NCBI GenBank assembly: GCA_964016985.1
Contig: OZ024828.1
Span: forward strand, 85,762,308 to 85,826,307
Direction: 5' to 3'
Length of the DNA: 64,000 nucleotides
From: Anodontia alba
Taxonomy: Eukaryota; Mollusca; Bivalvia; Lucinida; Lucinidae
Position 1 is the stretch's first letter, and each line of letters begins with the position of its first letter. This document shows, in pieces, positions 1-10,988 of the stretch. A model generated the notes under the pieces. It was not told the DNA's origin, made no database searches, and saw only the letters and a list, made by a program, of their open reading frames with translations. The translations under genes were made by a program, and so were the position numbers.

Positions 1-153
1 GTTTTAACTTTTTCTTATTCTGTTTCAAGCTAAGCCGCTCTCGTCTTTTCTTCAATTTAATCTTCTGTTGTTTCCTTGTCGGACTGAGTCCCTGTGCTCT
101 CATACGATTGTTCACTTCCTCAGGATCGGTATCAGTTTCACTGGTATCATGGA
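1..153 (-). CDS. KMT2E: KMT2E-like exon, partial at left edge
   Basis: Fifth coding exon seen here of the minus-strand KMT2E (MLL5)-like gene; it continues beyond position 1. The acceptor reads CTTACAG at 160-154 after a pyrimidine-rich stretch. The exon opens with TC, which completes the valine codon left open by the G ending the 10329-10477 exon, so the phases fit. About 50 codons are open: a short acidic part (HDTSETDTDPEEVNNR) and then a very basic stretch rich in K, R and Q. In known KMT2E proteins an acidic then basic linker lies between the PHD finger and the SET domain, which would be to the left of this window. The call rests mainly on splice phase and position, since this part is poorly conserved. 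Confidence 0.72.
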
Positions 154-1689
154 CTGTAAGACAGGAAAACATCCAATCAGTACATACAATACTTTGCTAA
201 ATTTGCTAAATAAACCTTTTTTTTTTTTTTTTTTTTTTTTTTTCTGTTGCTGTTTAGGGCTATCAGGTTTAAACAATTTTTGTGTCTGTCTAGTAAACAT
301 TTACAAAACTGACAGCAGTTTACACGAACACATGACTTGCGCATGATCAAACAAAGGGCAACATTAAAATTTTACATCATAATAATGGTCACTTTTTTGT
401 TTTTGCGCTCTTTCACTATCCTAAATATTTCCAATCCCCTGTTTGGCAGGATTTTACTGTTGTTGACAATCAAGGCAAGAAGCAAATTTCGTACTCTGGA
501 AACAGCACTGGAACTATATTTTTGTCAAAACAAAAGTGAATCAAAGTTGAATGAACGTTTATTTTACTGAATTTAAATGAAGTATTTAAAGGCATTGTTT
601 GAATGCAAAATTCAGTGTCTTATTCCTTCTATCAAACTACCAACACTTCGATTCTGCCGAATATGCGATTATGAAATGTTGTTTCCGAGACGTCCCCTCA
701 ATATGTGCTCCAATCAGAAATTGGTAAATTCAATACACAGTACAGCGGCATCTTCAAAGTAATTGGCATTACACACCTGGCTGGGTAACCTTTTAATGCT
801 ACCTTTCGAGGGTTTTCTCGAAATGCAAATGACTGAATGCTAAAGCATTGCAGCAGAAGCATATCTTCCCATGATGAAAATTTATCAAAACAAGTTAATA
901 GTTAAAATTAAATAACACTGGTTCACTCTTCTTGTCTTTTTGTAAAATGATTTTGAAACTGTTTCGGGTACATGGAATCGTTTTGTGTATGACCTTCTGT
1001 GTAAACGTTTACAAATTTTTGTAAATGTGACAGTCCTATTGCTGTTTGACTTTTTTCCTTAACCCTTTCATCTATCAATTTCTGAAGTGGACTGTTCCAT
1101 GTTTTAATATGGTCAGAACAATTGTTCAAAATAGGGGTCTCAGCCAAAAAATAAAAACAGAACAGCAAACAGCGTAGATCCTGACGAGACCGCTCATGAG
1201 CTGTCTTTTTAGGATCTACACTGTTTGCAAAAAACATTGTTTCGGTTTGCAAGGCTAAAACAAACTAATTTTTATTTGTAGTACTTCATCCAAACATAGA
1301 GGGAAAAGATACACTATCAGCAACTCTGTCAGATTGCTTTGACTTCATTCTGAAAAAAGCCATAAAAGAGAACTACCATATTTACCCTATATTTACTCAC
1401 CTCAACTCCTTAATATACTTGTTCTAAAGTTTTAACAAGTACAATTTACTACCCAATGTTATGTCAAAAAATTGCTGGATGAGTGGCAATCACAATAAAC
1501 CCTGATGAAAAGCTGCATTCTAAGGAATCTCATCTGGGTCTACACTGTTTGCTCAGGCCTGTCCCAATACATATGGTATATAAGGTTATCTTTTTCTTTT
1601 TATACAAGACCACTCTCAGAAGGTGACTGATGTGAAAGAAAGTTGAAAAGTCACAAAAGTTCTCTCCTTTGTGAAAAGTGACAGAAATG

Positions 1690-2006
1690 AAGTTTTTATA
1701 AGTAAAACATATTTTAACTAGTAATACTTAACCTATAAATAATGTGCAATTCTATTCTGTATTTCAAACCTTCCACAGAAAAAAAAAAAACAACAGTTCA
1801 AAAAGTCTTAATCCAGAAGGTCCCTCAGGCAGTTACCTGTGTGACGTCACTTCACGCTCTTTTGATCACGTGTCAGTTTCTTTAAAGGATAAAACAATAT
1901 AAAAAGGATAAAACAATATAACTGAGCTACGCAGGGATGAGATGAGAGATTCTCTTATCTATAGGTTAAGTATTGCTTGTTGAAATATGTTTTACTTATA
2001 AAACTT
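1690..2006. mobile_element. Inverted-repeat element with TTAACCTATA motif
   Basis: Arms of about 50 bp at 1690-1742 and 1953-2006 are inverted copies with a few mismatches (both hold AAGTAAAACATAT and TTAACCTATA). The interior is 210 bp with no ORF and includes a perfect CRE palindrome TGACGTCA at 1842-1849. TTAA next to CCTATA recalls piggyBac-type ends, but the inverted homology runs outside TTAA, so the class is uncertain. Part of its interior (about 1743-1890) reappears inverted at 10110-10249, just inside the right end of the neighbouring 8.3 kb interval. Confidence 0.65.
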
Positions 2007-2088
2007 TATTTTAACTGCACAATACATTAACCTATAGATAATGTGCTAGAATTTGCAGATTAGGAGGGAGGAGCTCCCCTAATTCTAA

Positions 2089-2091
<3 letters not shown>

Positions 2092-2172
<81 letters not shown>

Positions 2173-2174
2173 AT
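2092..2174. repeat. (AT)n microsatellite
   Basis: About 83 bp of AT dinucleotides with two interruptions (TTTA near 2157 and 2173). It sits just inside the left inverted repeat of the 8.3 kb interval and could form cruciforms. Confidence 0.97.
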
Positions 2175-2704
2175 TTATTAGATTCCCTTAACTTTAGGAT
2201 TAAGACTCAGGAAACTCTAAGGAATCAGATACATTCTATGTATATACTAAGAAATTAGAATGATCTAGATTCGCTTATAACATATATCTAAGATGTTAAT
2301 ACCTTATATGTTATTGGTGGACTCTGGAGGCTGCCAGTTTTCTCAAGCATCAGAGGCCTGAATTCCTGTCCCCCCAACCTCTCCTCCTCCACCTTCTTTT
2401 TTGGGTAACAACAGTTGGTCCCAAAAAAGATTTGGTAAGTTACCGAGACATAACCTTCAAGATTTGTACTTTTAAAGGCAAATTCCAAGACCTGTTTGAT
2501 AATTTATTTGAGCAGAACCTTATCAAACAAATGTCCAGAAAAAAGATAGCTGCCTATTTTTGTGAGGCTTAATTATTTAATAAGGAAATATCTTCTCGAT
2601 GAGTTTCCTATAGATAACCTATATCTCTCGAGCTTTTAATATAAACCCTAGAGATGTAACGATTATCTTAATTAGTAAATAGTCTAGACTATTCAGTTGA
2701 TATA

Positions 2705-4043
2705 CGAGGGATGTTCGAAATGAATTGCTTATTTCTATCTGGATACTTCAAATTTCAAGTTAGCCCAAAAGTACTCATTTCATGCCCTCGAAGTACTCCC
2801 CGTGGCTAGAAATGCAAAGTTTCAGCCGATGTATCCACTTCTTGAAGGCGTCACGATACGCTGATTTGGGCACAGTAATAAGGTACTGATGAATGGCAGA
2901 TCCAAGTGCCTATCGGGACTGGTATTTCCGCCCAGCAAGGAATGCTTTCAATTTCGGAAACAAAAGGAAATCACATGGGGCAAGGTCTGGGGAATACGGG
3001 GGGTGAAGCAAAACAGTTACTTTTTCTTTCTTCAAAAACGCCGTAACTATTGCGGAGGTATGAGCTGGGGCATTGTCATGTAGAAGACGGACATGTTTAA
3101 AACCAGTGGCAGGGCGTCGTTTATGATTATACTTTTTCAGTTTCTTCAGTACTACGTCTTTGTAGTACTTTCCGGTGATGCGTTTGCCCTTTTTCACTGG
3201 CACTTTTATTGCGACTCCTTCACCAGAGAAGAAGATTGCATTCAAAACCTTCTTTGTACTCAAAGAACGTTTGGCAATTATTGGGCGTTTGCTGTGTTTA
3301 GTGGCCCAGATCTTATTGCTAACCTTTCTGACGGGCTCAAAATAATGGACCCAGGTTTCATCACCTGTGACGACATTGGCAAACTGCTTTTTGTCATATT
3401 TTGGAAACATTTGAAGCAGCTTTTTGGCCACTTTAACCCGTTGCCTCTTTTGCTCGTCAGTCAACAGATGTGGCACCCATCTAGCAGAAATCTTTCTGAC
3501 TTTCAAATGCTTCTTCAAAATAAGGTGAACCGTTGATAGTGATATGCCTACCTTTTGTGCAATATCACGAACTGTAAATCTGGCATCTCCTTCAATGATT
3601 TCCTTTATTTTGGAAACGATTTCTTTACGAGATGCAGATTTTGGCCTACCTGATTTCGGTGCATTTTTGATGGACTCTACACCAGACTCAAATTTCTTTT
3701 TCCACCGCCGAACTGTGTCATAAGACACACAAGAAGGTCCAAAAGCAGTAGAAAGTTCAGTCATCAGCTTCTTCAAAGAACAACCAAGTTTTGAGCGAGC
3801 TTTGATGTAAGCCGTATTTCATCTTTTTTGTCGACGCTTCTACCAACCATTTTTACTGCAGTGGTCAATGACTGCATGTATTCAAATGGCAAATTTTATG
3901 TCTTACACTTAGTCTAACATGTACATTTATACACCATTGTGTAGATATTGAATAGCCCTATACAGGTATGTATTGGTTTTTATCGTGCCCCACGTGGATA
4001 TCGAGCTAGAGGACAATAAGCAATTCATTTTGAACATCCCTCG
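2705..4043 (-). mobile_element. Near-complete mariner transposon
   Basis: 1339 bp with 29-bp terminal inverted repeats at 2705-2733 and 4015-4043 that differ at one position and start CGAGGGATGTTC. It is flanked by the TA duplication at 2703-2704 and 4044-4045, as expected for Tc1/mariner integration. It encodes a minus-strand D34D transposase carrying two lesions (separate entry). Length, TIRs and TA site all match a full-length mariner, so the insertion is structurally complete and probably not ancient. Confidence 0.96.
2775..3850 (-). pseudogene. Mariner transposase, one frameshift and one nonsense codon
   Basis: Cut-and-paste DDD transposase of mariner type. The likely start is ATG at 3850-3848. 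A one-base deletion near 3810 moves the reading frame, and the main frame then runs from about 3800. In order it shows the helix-turn-helix DNA-binding region (SYDTVRRW; SLSTVHLILKK), the WVPHLLT linker motif, catalytic D in TGDETWVHYFEP, second D in LHDNAPAH, and third D in YSPDLAPCDF. Thirty-four residues separate the last two aspartates, the mariner D34D signature. A TAG at 2912-2910 interrupts the frame about 44 codons before the natural TGA at 2777-2775; the codons beyond it still read like a mariner C-terminus (HGEYFEG). With only two lesions in about 358 codons the copy looks inactive but young. Confidence 0.95.
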
Positions 4044-5094
4044 TAAAATAATTAAGATATGGATAATTGGACAGATCTGATTCTTTGCCCAATATCCAAT
4101 TCATAATTTCTAATTAACTGTAAGATTTTACAAATTATTCCCCTTTGCATTTTCGAGCTAAATAGGAATAATAATAATAATTCTTGCCGAATACCCAGTT
4201 TATCAACCAATGATGGTAAACATATGACATATAATTTTTATATAATTCATCTGTTGCCAGGTTGACTTTTGTAACATATCTTAGTCCTGGCAATAGACAC
4301 TAGATTGATTGATTGTGTCGGGGTTTAACGACACGTCAACCTTGTGGGTCATTTTGTGTCATCTCCCAGAGAAAGGGAGAAAAGAGATAGAAGAGATTGT
4401 AGAAGAGATGAAAGAGAGGGACAAGGAAAGACGAACAAGAATGAAAGTAAAGAAACAGAAGAAATAAAACATTCCCCCTCTACCCTTACCTGCTACAAAG
4501 GTAACAGACCTTGCCCAATTGTAAGCCAATATCAGTTGGACGCACCGGTGACGTAAGATACATGACACCTACGCTCCACCCGACCACCCTGGCAATAGAC
4601 ACTACAAAAGGTTGTTTATTTCTCCCCATGAAGATGGACAACCTCAAGAAATTTTTACACAGAATTTTCACCAGAGGTGACTTAGGAAACATCTTAGCCT
4701 TGGCAAAAGTTAACAAAAGGAAAGGCTGCTAACATCATCACATAGAGTTTGACAGCCCTGAAATTTCTAATAAGAGGAAAGACTGATAAAATTGCATACA
4801 GTATGAAAGCCTCACAATTTTAAAAACTCTTTAAAGGTAGATCTTACAATATCGATTAAAGATCTAATTAACTTTGAAACAACTGGCTAGAATCGATTCT
4901 ATTATTAGATCTAAAGTATTACACATCATGGATCTAATTCCTAGATGATACTGATTAGCATTCTTTGTCAAAATCTGAAGGTATATCGATAATTTTGACT
5001 ATGACGGAAAGAGAAGTCATTACCGAATCAACCTTCTTTCTTTCATACCGATGTATACTAACTGTGCACCGTTACTTGCCGACTTGTTTTTATA

Positions 5095-5647
5095 CTCGTA
5101 TGAGGTGGTTTGTACAAAGTCTCCTCCAAGCAGGCAAGAAACACCTCGCACAACAATTCAATTTCACCTACAGATATATAGATGATGTATTGTCTCTGAA
5201 AAACACAAAATTTGCAGAGTATTTGGGATTCATCAATCCACGTGAACTTGAAATAAAGGAAACAATAGAGACTGCAGCCTCCTCCTCATACTTGGATTGT
5301 TATCTCTACACTGACAATGGAAAGCTTGCTACTAGGCTTTACGGGAGGACTTCAATTTTCCCATTGTTAACTTTCCATTCCTGAGCAGTAACATCCCTTC
5401 TGCACCAGCATACGGCATTTATGTCTCACAGTTAATCCGTCATGCCAGAGCCTGTTCAAATTATCAGGACTTCATGGAGCGTGGGAAAGTGCTCACTACA
5501 AAGTTGTTGAGCCAGGAGTATCAAAAAACCAAATTGGTAGTAGCAACACTTAAGAAGTGCTATGGGAGACATCATGATCTGGTCAATCCCTACAAAGTGG
5601 CAGTTTCTAGAATTGTTTCTGATGTTTTTGCCACTGACGCGCCATAA
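5095..5647 (+). pseudogene. Reverse-transcriptase relic (YIDD box)
   Basis: Fragment of a retroelement reverse transcriptase. The frame up to about 5345 reads FVQSLLQAGKKHLAQQFNF, then TYRYIDDVLSL (the catalytic YxDD box) and a TASSSYLDCYL-type segment. After a small deletion near 5346 the homology goes on in another frame from GAC at 5348: DFNFPIVNFPFLSSNIP, AYGIYVSQLIRHARAC, FYGRHHD-like CYGRHHDLVNPYK, to a TAA at 5645-5647. The upstream part (4965-5090) is degenerate. I recognise the protein type as common in metazoan retroelements but cannot name the clade (Penelope-like and DIRS-like are both possible). Possibly related sequence continues to about 5900. Confidence 0.72.
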
Positions 5648-6068
5648 GTAGACTTCGAAAATCCCGGACATACGCTTCCACCGATATTTCCTTCGTTCAG
5701 GCCTATGGGCAGGGTGGGCGAAGCTTGCTTAACAAGTATTGCTTACTATCCGCGGACGCCTGATTACACCCTTTATTCTGGGGTCCATGTCTGTTGGTCT
5801 GAACATTCTGATTCGTCATTCGTTTACGGATTTATGAGTTTGGATTACGGCTTAGGTACTATGACCGCAACTACTTCTATGACATACTTACAATATTAGT
5901 AAAATTTTGACTCCGCTAAATATTTAATAACTTCCCCCATGAGACGAGAATTGGGGAGTTTATTATAAAAACTTCTACTAACAACAGCTGAGTTTATAAA
6001 GTATACGTCGAGTCGGAATAATACTTATTTTAATATCTCTGATAACCAATGGCATAGAGGTTCAGAGG

Positions 6069-6261
6069 CAGGGGTCATCCTAGAGGGCATTTGGGAGAAA
6101 AAGTCTCCCTAAGCTACCTGACTTCTCCCTGTCTTGAGCTTAGTGAGAAGTGAAAATGTATAGAATGTATAAGGAAATCCAAAATTTGGACCAAAACTTC
6201 TCTGAAATCCTGAAATTGTTGCAAAACTTCTCCCTCTCTGAAAGCTCTAGGATGACCCCTG
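6069..6261. mobile_element. 193-bp MITE, hAT-like ends
   Basis: Perfect inverted ends starting CAGGGGTCATCC (6069-6085 against 6245-6261). The element is flanked directly by CAGAGG on both sides (6063-6068 and 6262-6267). CAGGGG ends suit hAT elements, but six bases is short for a hAT target duplication. The interior is rich in TTCTCCCT-like motifs and has no ORF. Confidence 0.8.
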
Positions 6262-9200
6262 CAGAGGCGTAAGATTAACAATTCTACATGTATATTACTG
6301 GAATTAGTGAGAAAAGATGATATTATCATTTATATAGTATATGAATGACTATAAAATATTCCAGTCATGAATAAATCGTTCATCGTCAGGCTGGATTATC
6401 CAAACTGGATAGATAATTGAAATTTATGACGTATCAAATCATAAATAACCTATAAAATATTCCAGTTTATGGATAAATCATTTATCCTGACGGTTACTTC
6501 ATCCAAAAGAAACTGGTTAGAAATATAATATACAATTTAGGGACTGTATAGAATCCTAAACAATCCATATTGTTATATATATATAGTATTTAGTCTTGAA
6601 CATTTTAACTAATTTCAAGACAAATTTTTAAAAAATTATCACCCCCTGAATATAACGATTTTCGAGACTTGTATCAAATTTCAGGAAGAGAAGGGACTCC
6701 CATAGTTCTATGCGTAGATGGGGAGAATTATTATCAAATAGTTCAATGATATATTAATTTATTAAACCACTACTGTGTTGTCGATAATTCTTAAACACAA
6801 GAGTGAATGATGTATTGTATGGCTTTTTGTTTGCCAAAAATTCTATGCCATAGTCTTGTAAAGGTAGATGTGGAACTGATCTTTCGTTCCGAAATTTAAA
6901 GGATAAGACTCATTATTTGTCTGACCGAAGATAGAAAATGAGTACCTTATCCAGAATGATTGTATCAATAGAAATAAAACATAATTGGGACCTAATGGAT
7001 GTATTCTCCTTAAACGAAGCAAATGTAGTGTATCCATTGACATAAACTGGAAGATTGTCACTATTGAGACTTGGCAATCCCATTAACTTATGAGAGGTTC
7101 CCATGTGACCAATCAGACATAATATATTTGAAACTGGTCTGTGTCAATTATTAATGCTGAAGTATGTATCAACTAGATTTTTAAACCTACAACATGAACC
7201 ATGAATAGATCAAAATCTAACTTATTTATTTATTTTTTTGGAATCAACTCTAAACTTAACATGACTGAAGACAATATGACGATAGATATTATAGTACTGC
7301 ATATAATATCTCTAATTACTGTCTGATAAATTTTTAATGGCCGTTAACGTAAACTCGTAGTGATAACGTCCATGTTTACAATATGTATGAATGTACTAAT
7401 TAAGGTACATTCCGAAAACGGTGCAGTGAAAATAGGAAGATTCGATTGTTAAATGCAAGAAAGGAATTTTCTTTATATGGATGATTTAGTTGTCTAAGAA
7501 AATCCATTATAATTTTAGAGGCAATCAAGTCTTTTTATAATATCGATTACTCACTGACTTAGTTGTCTTCTTATATATTAAATGGAAATATCTGTCATGG
7601 GATACCATTTCTTTGTCTTTAGGGTATAACACATCCGGGAGAAAGATCGGGACTCTCCAGATTTCTACCCTTTCCATTATCCGTTAACGGAGACGTTCTT
7701 ATTCTCCTAATAACGAGAATGAAACTGATTAATATTTATTGGAACGTACGACAGATGAGGAATCAAATTGTATTTAGTTCTGAAATACACTTGAACAGTA
7801 TAAAGGACTATTTTTCTCACTGTTTCGTAACAATACCAATCTTCTCCCAATGGAATATCTGTTGACGTGTCAAGATAGACAGTGGAAGAATTGGTTTTAT
7901 GACTTGTAAATATTATTCATGTTTAGAGGAGGTAGAACTACTCGTTGCATTTATATTCCTCTTAGAAAATTCCTTTTGTATCAGACTTAGGGATAGTAAT
8001 TTAATCCTAGACCTACACAATCTGTCTGTTCAGGTCTGGAAATTCTATCGGCAGTGTAGGTTTCTTAAACGGTTCCGTAGCCGAATATGTTAATTTGTTA
8101 TTCTCGGAAGCCAAAATCTATACTATTGTACTTTGCAATTAGATTTTGTAACTTCTTGATCTAAAAATAGAATTAACTGGAACATTTCTCTTCTAGACTA
8201 AAGTGATCCAGATTAATTTGGATAAGGCAATAATAAGAAACATATCGAATTTATTAATGCCTTAATATATATCAGTATATCCGACTGATTATTTACCTTC
8301 TCCAAGAGTCTGGACAAGACATGACTGACATGGACTCTTTCTAGAAGTATTAATAATTGTCAATGAAATAAATTAATATGGGAACTAATAGCCTAAATTG
8401 CTGGCTGTTTTCTACATAATATGTAAAAAAAATATTTAGCTCTACTATACTTTCTATGTGAATAATAAGAATCTAGAGAGGATACATGATTAAAATAATG
8501 TTATAATTTATTTGCATAAAAGTCAAAATTTGACACTAGATGTGTATGGTTAAACAAGTCTATCCCTTATAATTCTGGATATACCTGATAGTATTTCTAT
8601 CGTTTTAGATAGGAAAGAACTAATAAAGAGGTTTATGCGACCCATAAATAGTTCAATTCCTGAAAGTAATTAATAGGGAGTATGATCTTCCGAAGTTTTC
8701 TGACACATCTCCAGTAAATTTTAGATTTCATAATTATACTATCAAAGGATCAGGTATCTATTTCGGAGACTGCTCCTGAATCCTTGATATACACACCAAA
8801 TTATTGATTATAATTTTTTTTTTTTTTTAACCACTCTATCAGGTTGAAGTGTTTATATGAACGTTAACAACCTGAGCAAAAATATGTTTGGATTTATGAT
8901 ACCGTTACTGATCATAAATATATACCACAGAAAAAAACATGAAGGAGATCAGCTACTTTTTTCTTATAAAATGTATTGATTTCTCATTTCTCTGTTTTTT
9001 CCGGAAGAGAACAAAGAAATTGAAGAAGAGGAGGAAGATGAGCGAACTTCAAACTATATTTATTATTATTTAGGTCAGAAGTATGAAGCTCTCCCCCTGC
9101 AGTACAGCTTATGGAGTGAAGATCCCTCATATAAAGTTAACCTCTTCTAGTCTGTATTAAAGAGGAGCAGATCTATAATCTTTCAAGTATTGTTAGATGT

Positions 9201-9409
9201 TCGATAACAATATTACTTTCAGATAACTTCCTCAAATATTAGCACTCTTTATTATTCATTGATTTCAGAAGTTCGTTCTCAACTGATAGTTCTGATTCAA
9301 TGATAATTAAGAATATCTAGGATTCTGAGGCTCATTTGATAATGATTGCACAGAATTCCTTTGATATAATTGGCTACCCAGTGTTCAATATCAATCGTTG
9401 CTATTTGAT

Positions 9410-9600
9410 GGCTGGTGTCTGATGAACTGACTGGTGCCTGGTGACTGGTGTCCACTGCCTGGTAATCCCGCATAATGACCTGTGTCTGGATGACTGGTGA
9501 CTGGTACAAAGTGACTGGAGCCTGTTATCAGATGACCGGTGACTGGTTACCCAGTGCCTGGTTTGCCAGGAGGCCTGGTGCCTGGTTGACTGGTGACTTA
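9410..9600. repeat. Degenerate TGACTGGTGCCTGG minisatellite
   Basis: About 190 bp built from imperfect repeats of a TGACTGGTG / CCTGGTG theme (ACTGGTGCCTGG, GACTGGTGACTGG, GCCTGGTTTGCC). Unit length drifts around 9-15 bp. No ORF of interest. Confidence 0.75.
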
Positions 9601-10328
9601 CACTATGGGTGCCTTTAAACCCTTAATGTTGCCACCTAGATGGGTCTAACCCCAGAGATAAAGCCATGTGGGGTGGTGCTCCCATGAAGAAAAGAGTTGT
9701 TGTTAAACCCAACAAGGCTGACAACTTTTTTTTCTTATTCAGCTTCTTCCCTATGGTAGATCTTCTTGCAGAATAAAGTCTTCATTTGATTGCAAGAACC
9801 CAAGTTCTAGTCCAGTTATTACAGATCAAATCGGTAGTTAACCTGGAACAAAAAGAACAAAATAAATATTTTGAATGATTATACTGAACACGACCGTCGT
9901 GACAATCAATAAGTAAGTCGCGAAAACATGAAGTAAATCAACGATCAAAAATAACAAGAAATTGAAAATCGATTTAATGATTATAACAGAATCTTCCGTG
10001 AAAGGAATGATAAAGGAACATAAGAAAACAGGAAGAGAAAATAGACCGGAGAAAAGAAAGGAAAATTAGACTTTTTTCATCCGGTAAAAAATCCTGTTGA
10101 CTTTCTTTGTTCCACAGAAAAGAAACTGACATGTGATCAAAACAGTGGCAAGAGTGACGTCACATGGGTAACTGCCTAAGGGACCTTCTGGATTAAGACT
10201 TTTTGAACAGTTGTTTTTTCTGTGGAAGGTTTGAAATACAGAATAGAATAGCACATTATCTATAGGTTAATGTATTGTGCAGTTAAAATCTACCTTGAGT
10301 TAACCGCAAGTAGAAATAAAGAACTCAC

Positions 10329-10477
10329 CAAGGAGTGTTTTCAGGAACTCTCTCTTCGAGACCTGGATCTCATGGGCAGCAACTCTGTCTACTGGTCTTG
10401 GTTCACACTGCTCACAGTAGTATGTGTCTGGTATGCTATCTCGGTCTAAGCCCATGCACACAATATGCTGCCACACA
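10329..10477 (-). CDS. KMT2E: KMT2E-like exon, second half of PHD finger
   Basis: 149-nt coding exon with acceptor TTTCAG at 10483-10478 and donor CTTG|GTGAGT at 10328. Its first T completes the serine codon (AG|T) from exon 20755-21029. It encodes [19 protein letters not shown], then [12 protein letters not shown], the C-terminal part of a PHD finger with the aromatic-cage tryptophan (VWQH), the His/Cys pair (HIVC) and the final CEQC zinc ligands. A basic helix-like stretch ([11 protein letters not shown]) follows. Human KMT2E has the near-identical arrangement SVWQHIDCMGIDR then CERCQPR. The KMT2E PHD finger is known to bind trimethylated H3K4. Confidence 0.95.
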
Positions 10478-10724
10478 CTGAAATAATGGTGATATTTCTA
10501 TATGGGAGTTTTTCAACAAAACATATAATGTAGGTACAGGCTGACCAAACTGACTCGTCATTTTGACCTTTCCAGTGCTCTAGATAAGGTTTTGGTACAA
10601 ATGAGTATTTTTTCCTCTGCTTTAAAGTTTAATGCTTAAATGCCCATTTGCAATGCTTAAATTGTAAAGCACCAAGCATAAGTGTAGCATACAAAATTCA
10701 TACTTTTTCTGAGAGAAAAAAAAA

Positions 10725-10787
10725 AAGCTTGGCTTTTCATGTGAACTGTCTGCTAAACAGATAATTCACATAAAATGCCAAGCCTTA
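10725..10787. repeat. Small hairpin (inverted repeat)
   Basis: Arms AAGCTTGGCTTTTCATGTGA and its imperfect complement ending GCCAAGCCTT surround a CTGTCTGCTAAACAG turn. It resembles the hairpins at 62911-63007 and 17403-17501 in layout: TTTTC-rich shoulders, a GACATTTCATG-like arm and a TGTCT loop. Confidence 0.7.
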
Positions 10788-10988
10788 TTTTCTGTAACAT
10801 GTAAGTGTATATATGTTTAAGGCATAAACAGATATTACCTGTAAAGGTGAACGAATCGCTGTCTCAATTGGAACGCAGGATTATATTTCTAACCAACCTA
10901 AATTATCCTTATGAATTTTAAATCCAAAATCCAAAGTGACAGATCAATTTGATCGACTTATACTCATTAAAATCATTTCATTGGGGTG

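Larger units (their letters stand above)
2008..10289. mobile_element. 8.3 kb interval framed by perfect 40-bp inverted repeat
   Basis: Positions 2008-2047 and 10250-10289 are exact reverse complements over 40 nt, starting ATTTTAACTGCAC. Each contains TTAACCTATAGATAATGTGC, close to the ends of the element at 1690-2006. The right end also carries about 140 bp (10110-10249) that is an inverted copy of that element's interior, including TGACGTCA at 10155-10162. The interval is AT-rich and holds a mariner, an RT relic and a small MITE, but no intact large ORF. It may be one decayed composite transposon or two related MITEs in opposite orientation. The right end stops 39 bp short of the KMT2E exon donor. 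Confidence 0.55.
154..10328 (-). other. KMT2E-like intron 4 (10.2 kb)
   Basis: Donor GT at 10328-10327 (CTTG|GTGAGT) and acceptor AG at 155-154. It contains a 27-nt T tract (217-243), a short interspersed motif CTACACTGTTTGC (near 1214 and 1541) that recurs elsewhere in the window, an inverted-repeat element (1690-2006), and an 8.3 kb interval framed by a 40-bp inverted repeat (2008-10289). I see no gene or recognisable repeat in 244-1200, 4050-4300, 6262-9400 or 9610-10060. These stretches are strongly AT-rich and dense in stops on both strands. Confidence 0.8.

Noticed and set aside
3093..3536. Plus-strand 147-codon ORF
   Set aside because: It is the antisense shadow of the mariner transposase frame.
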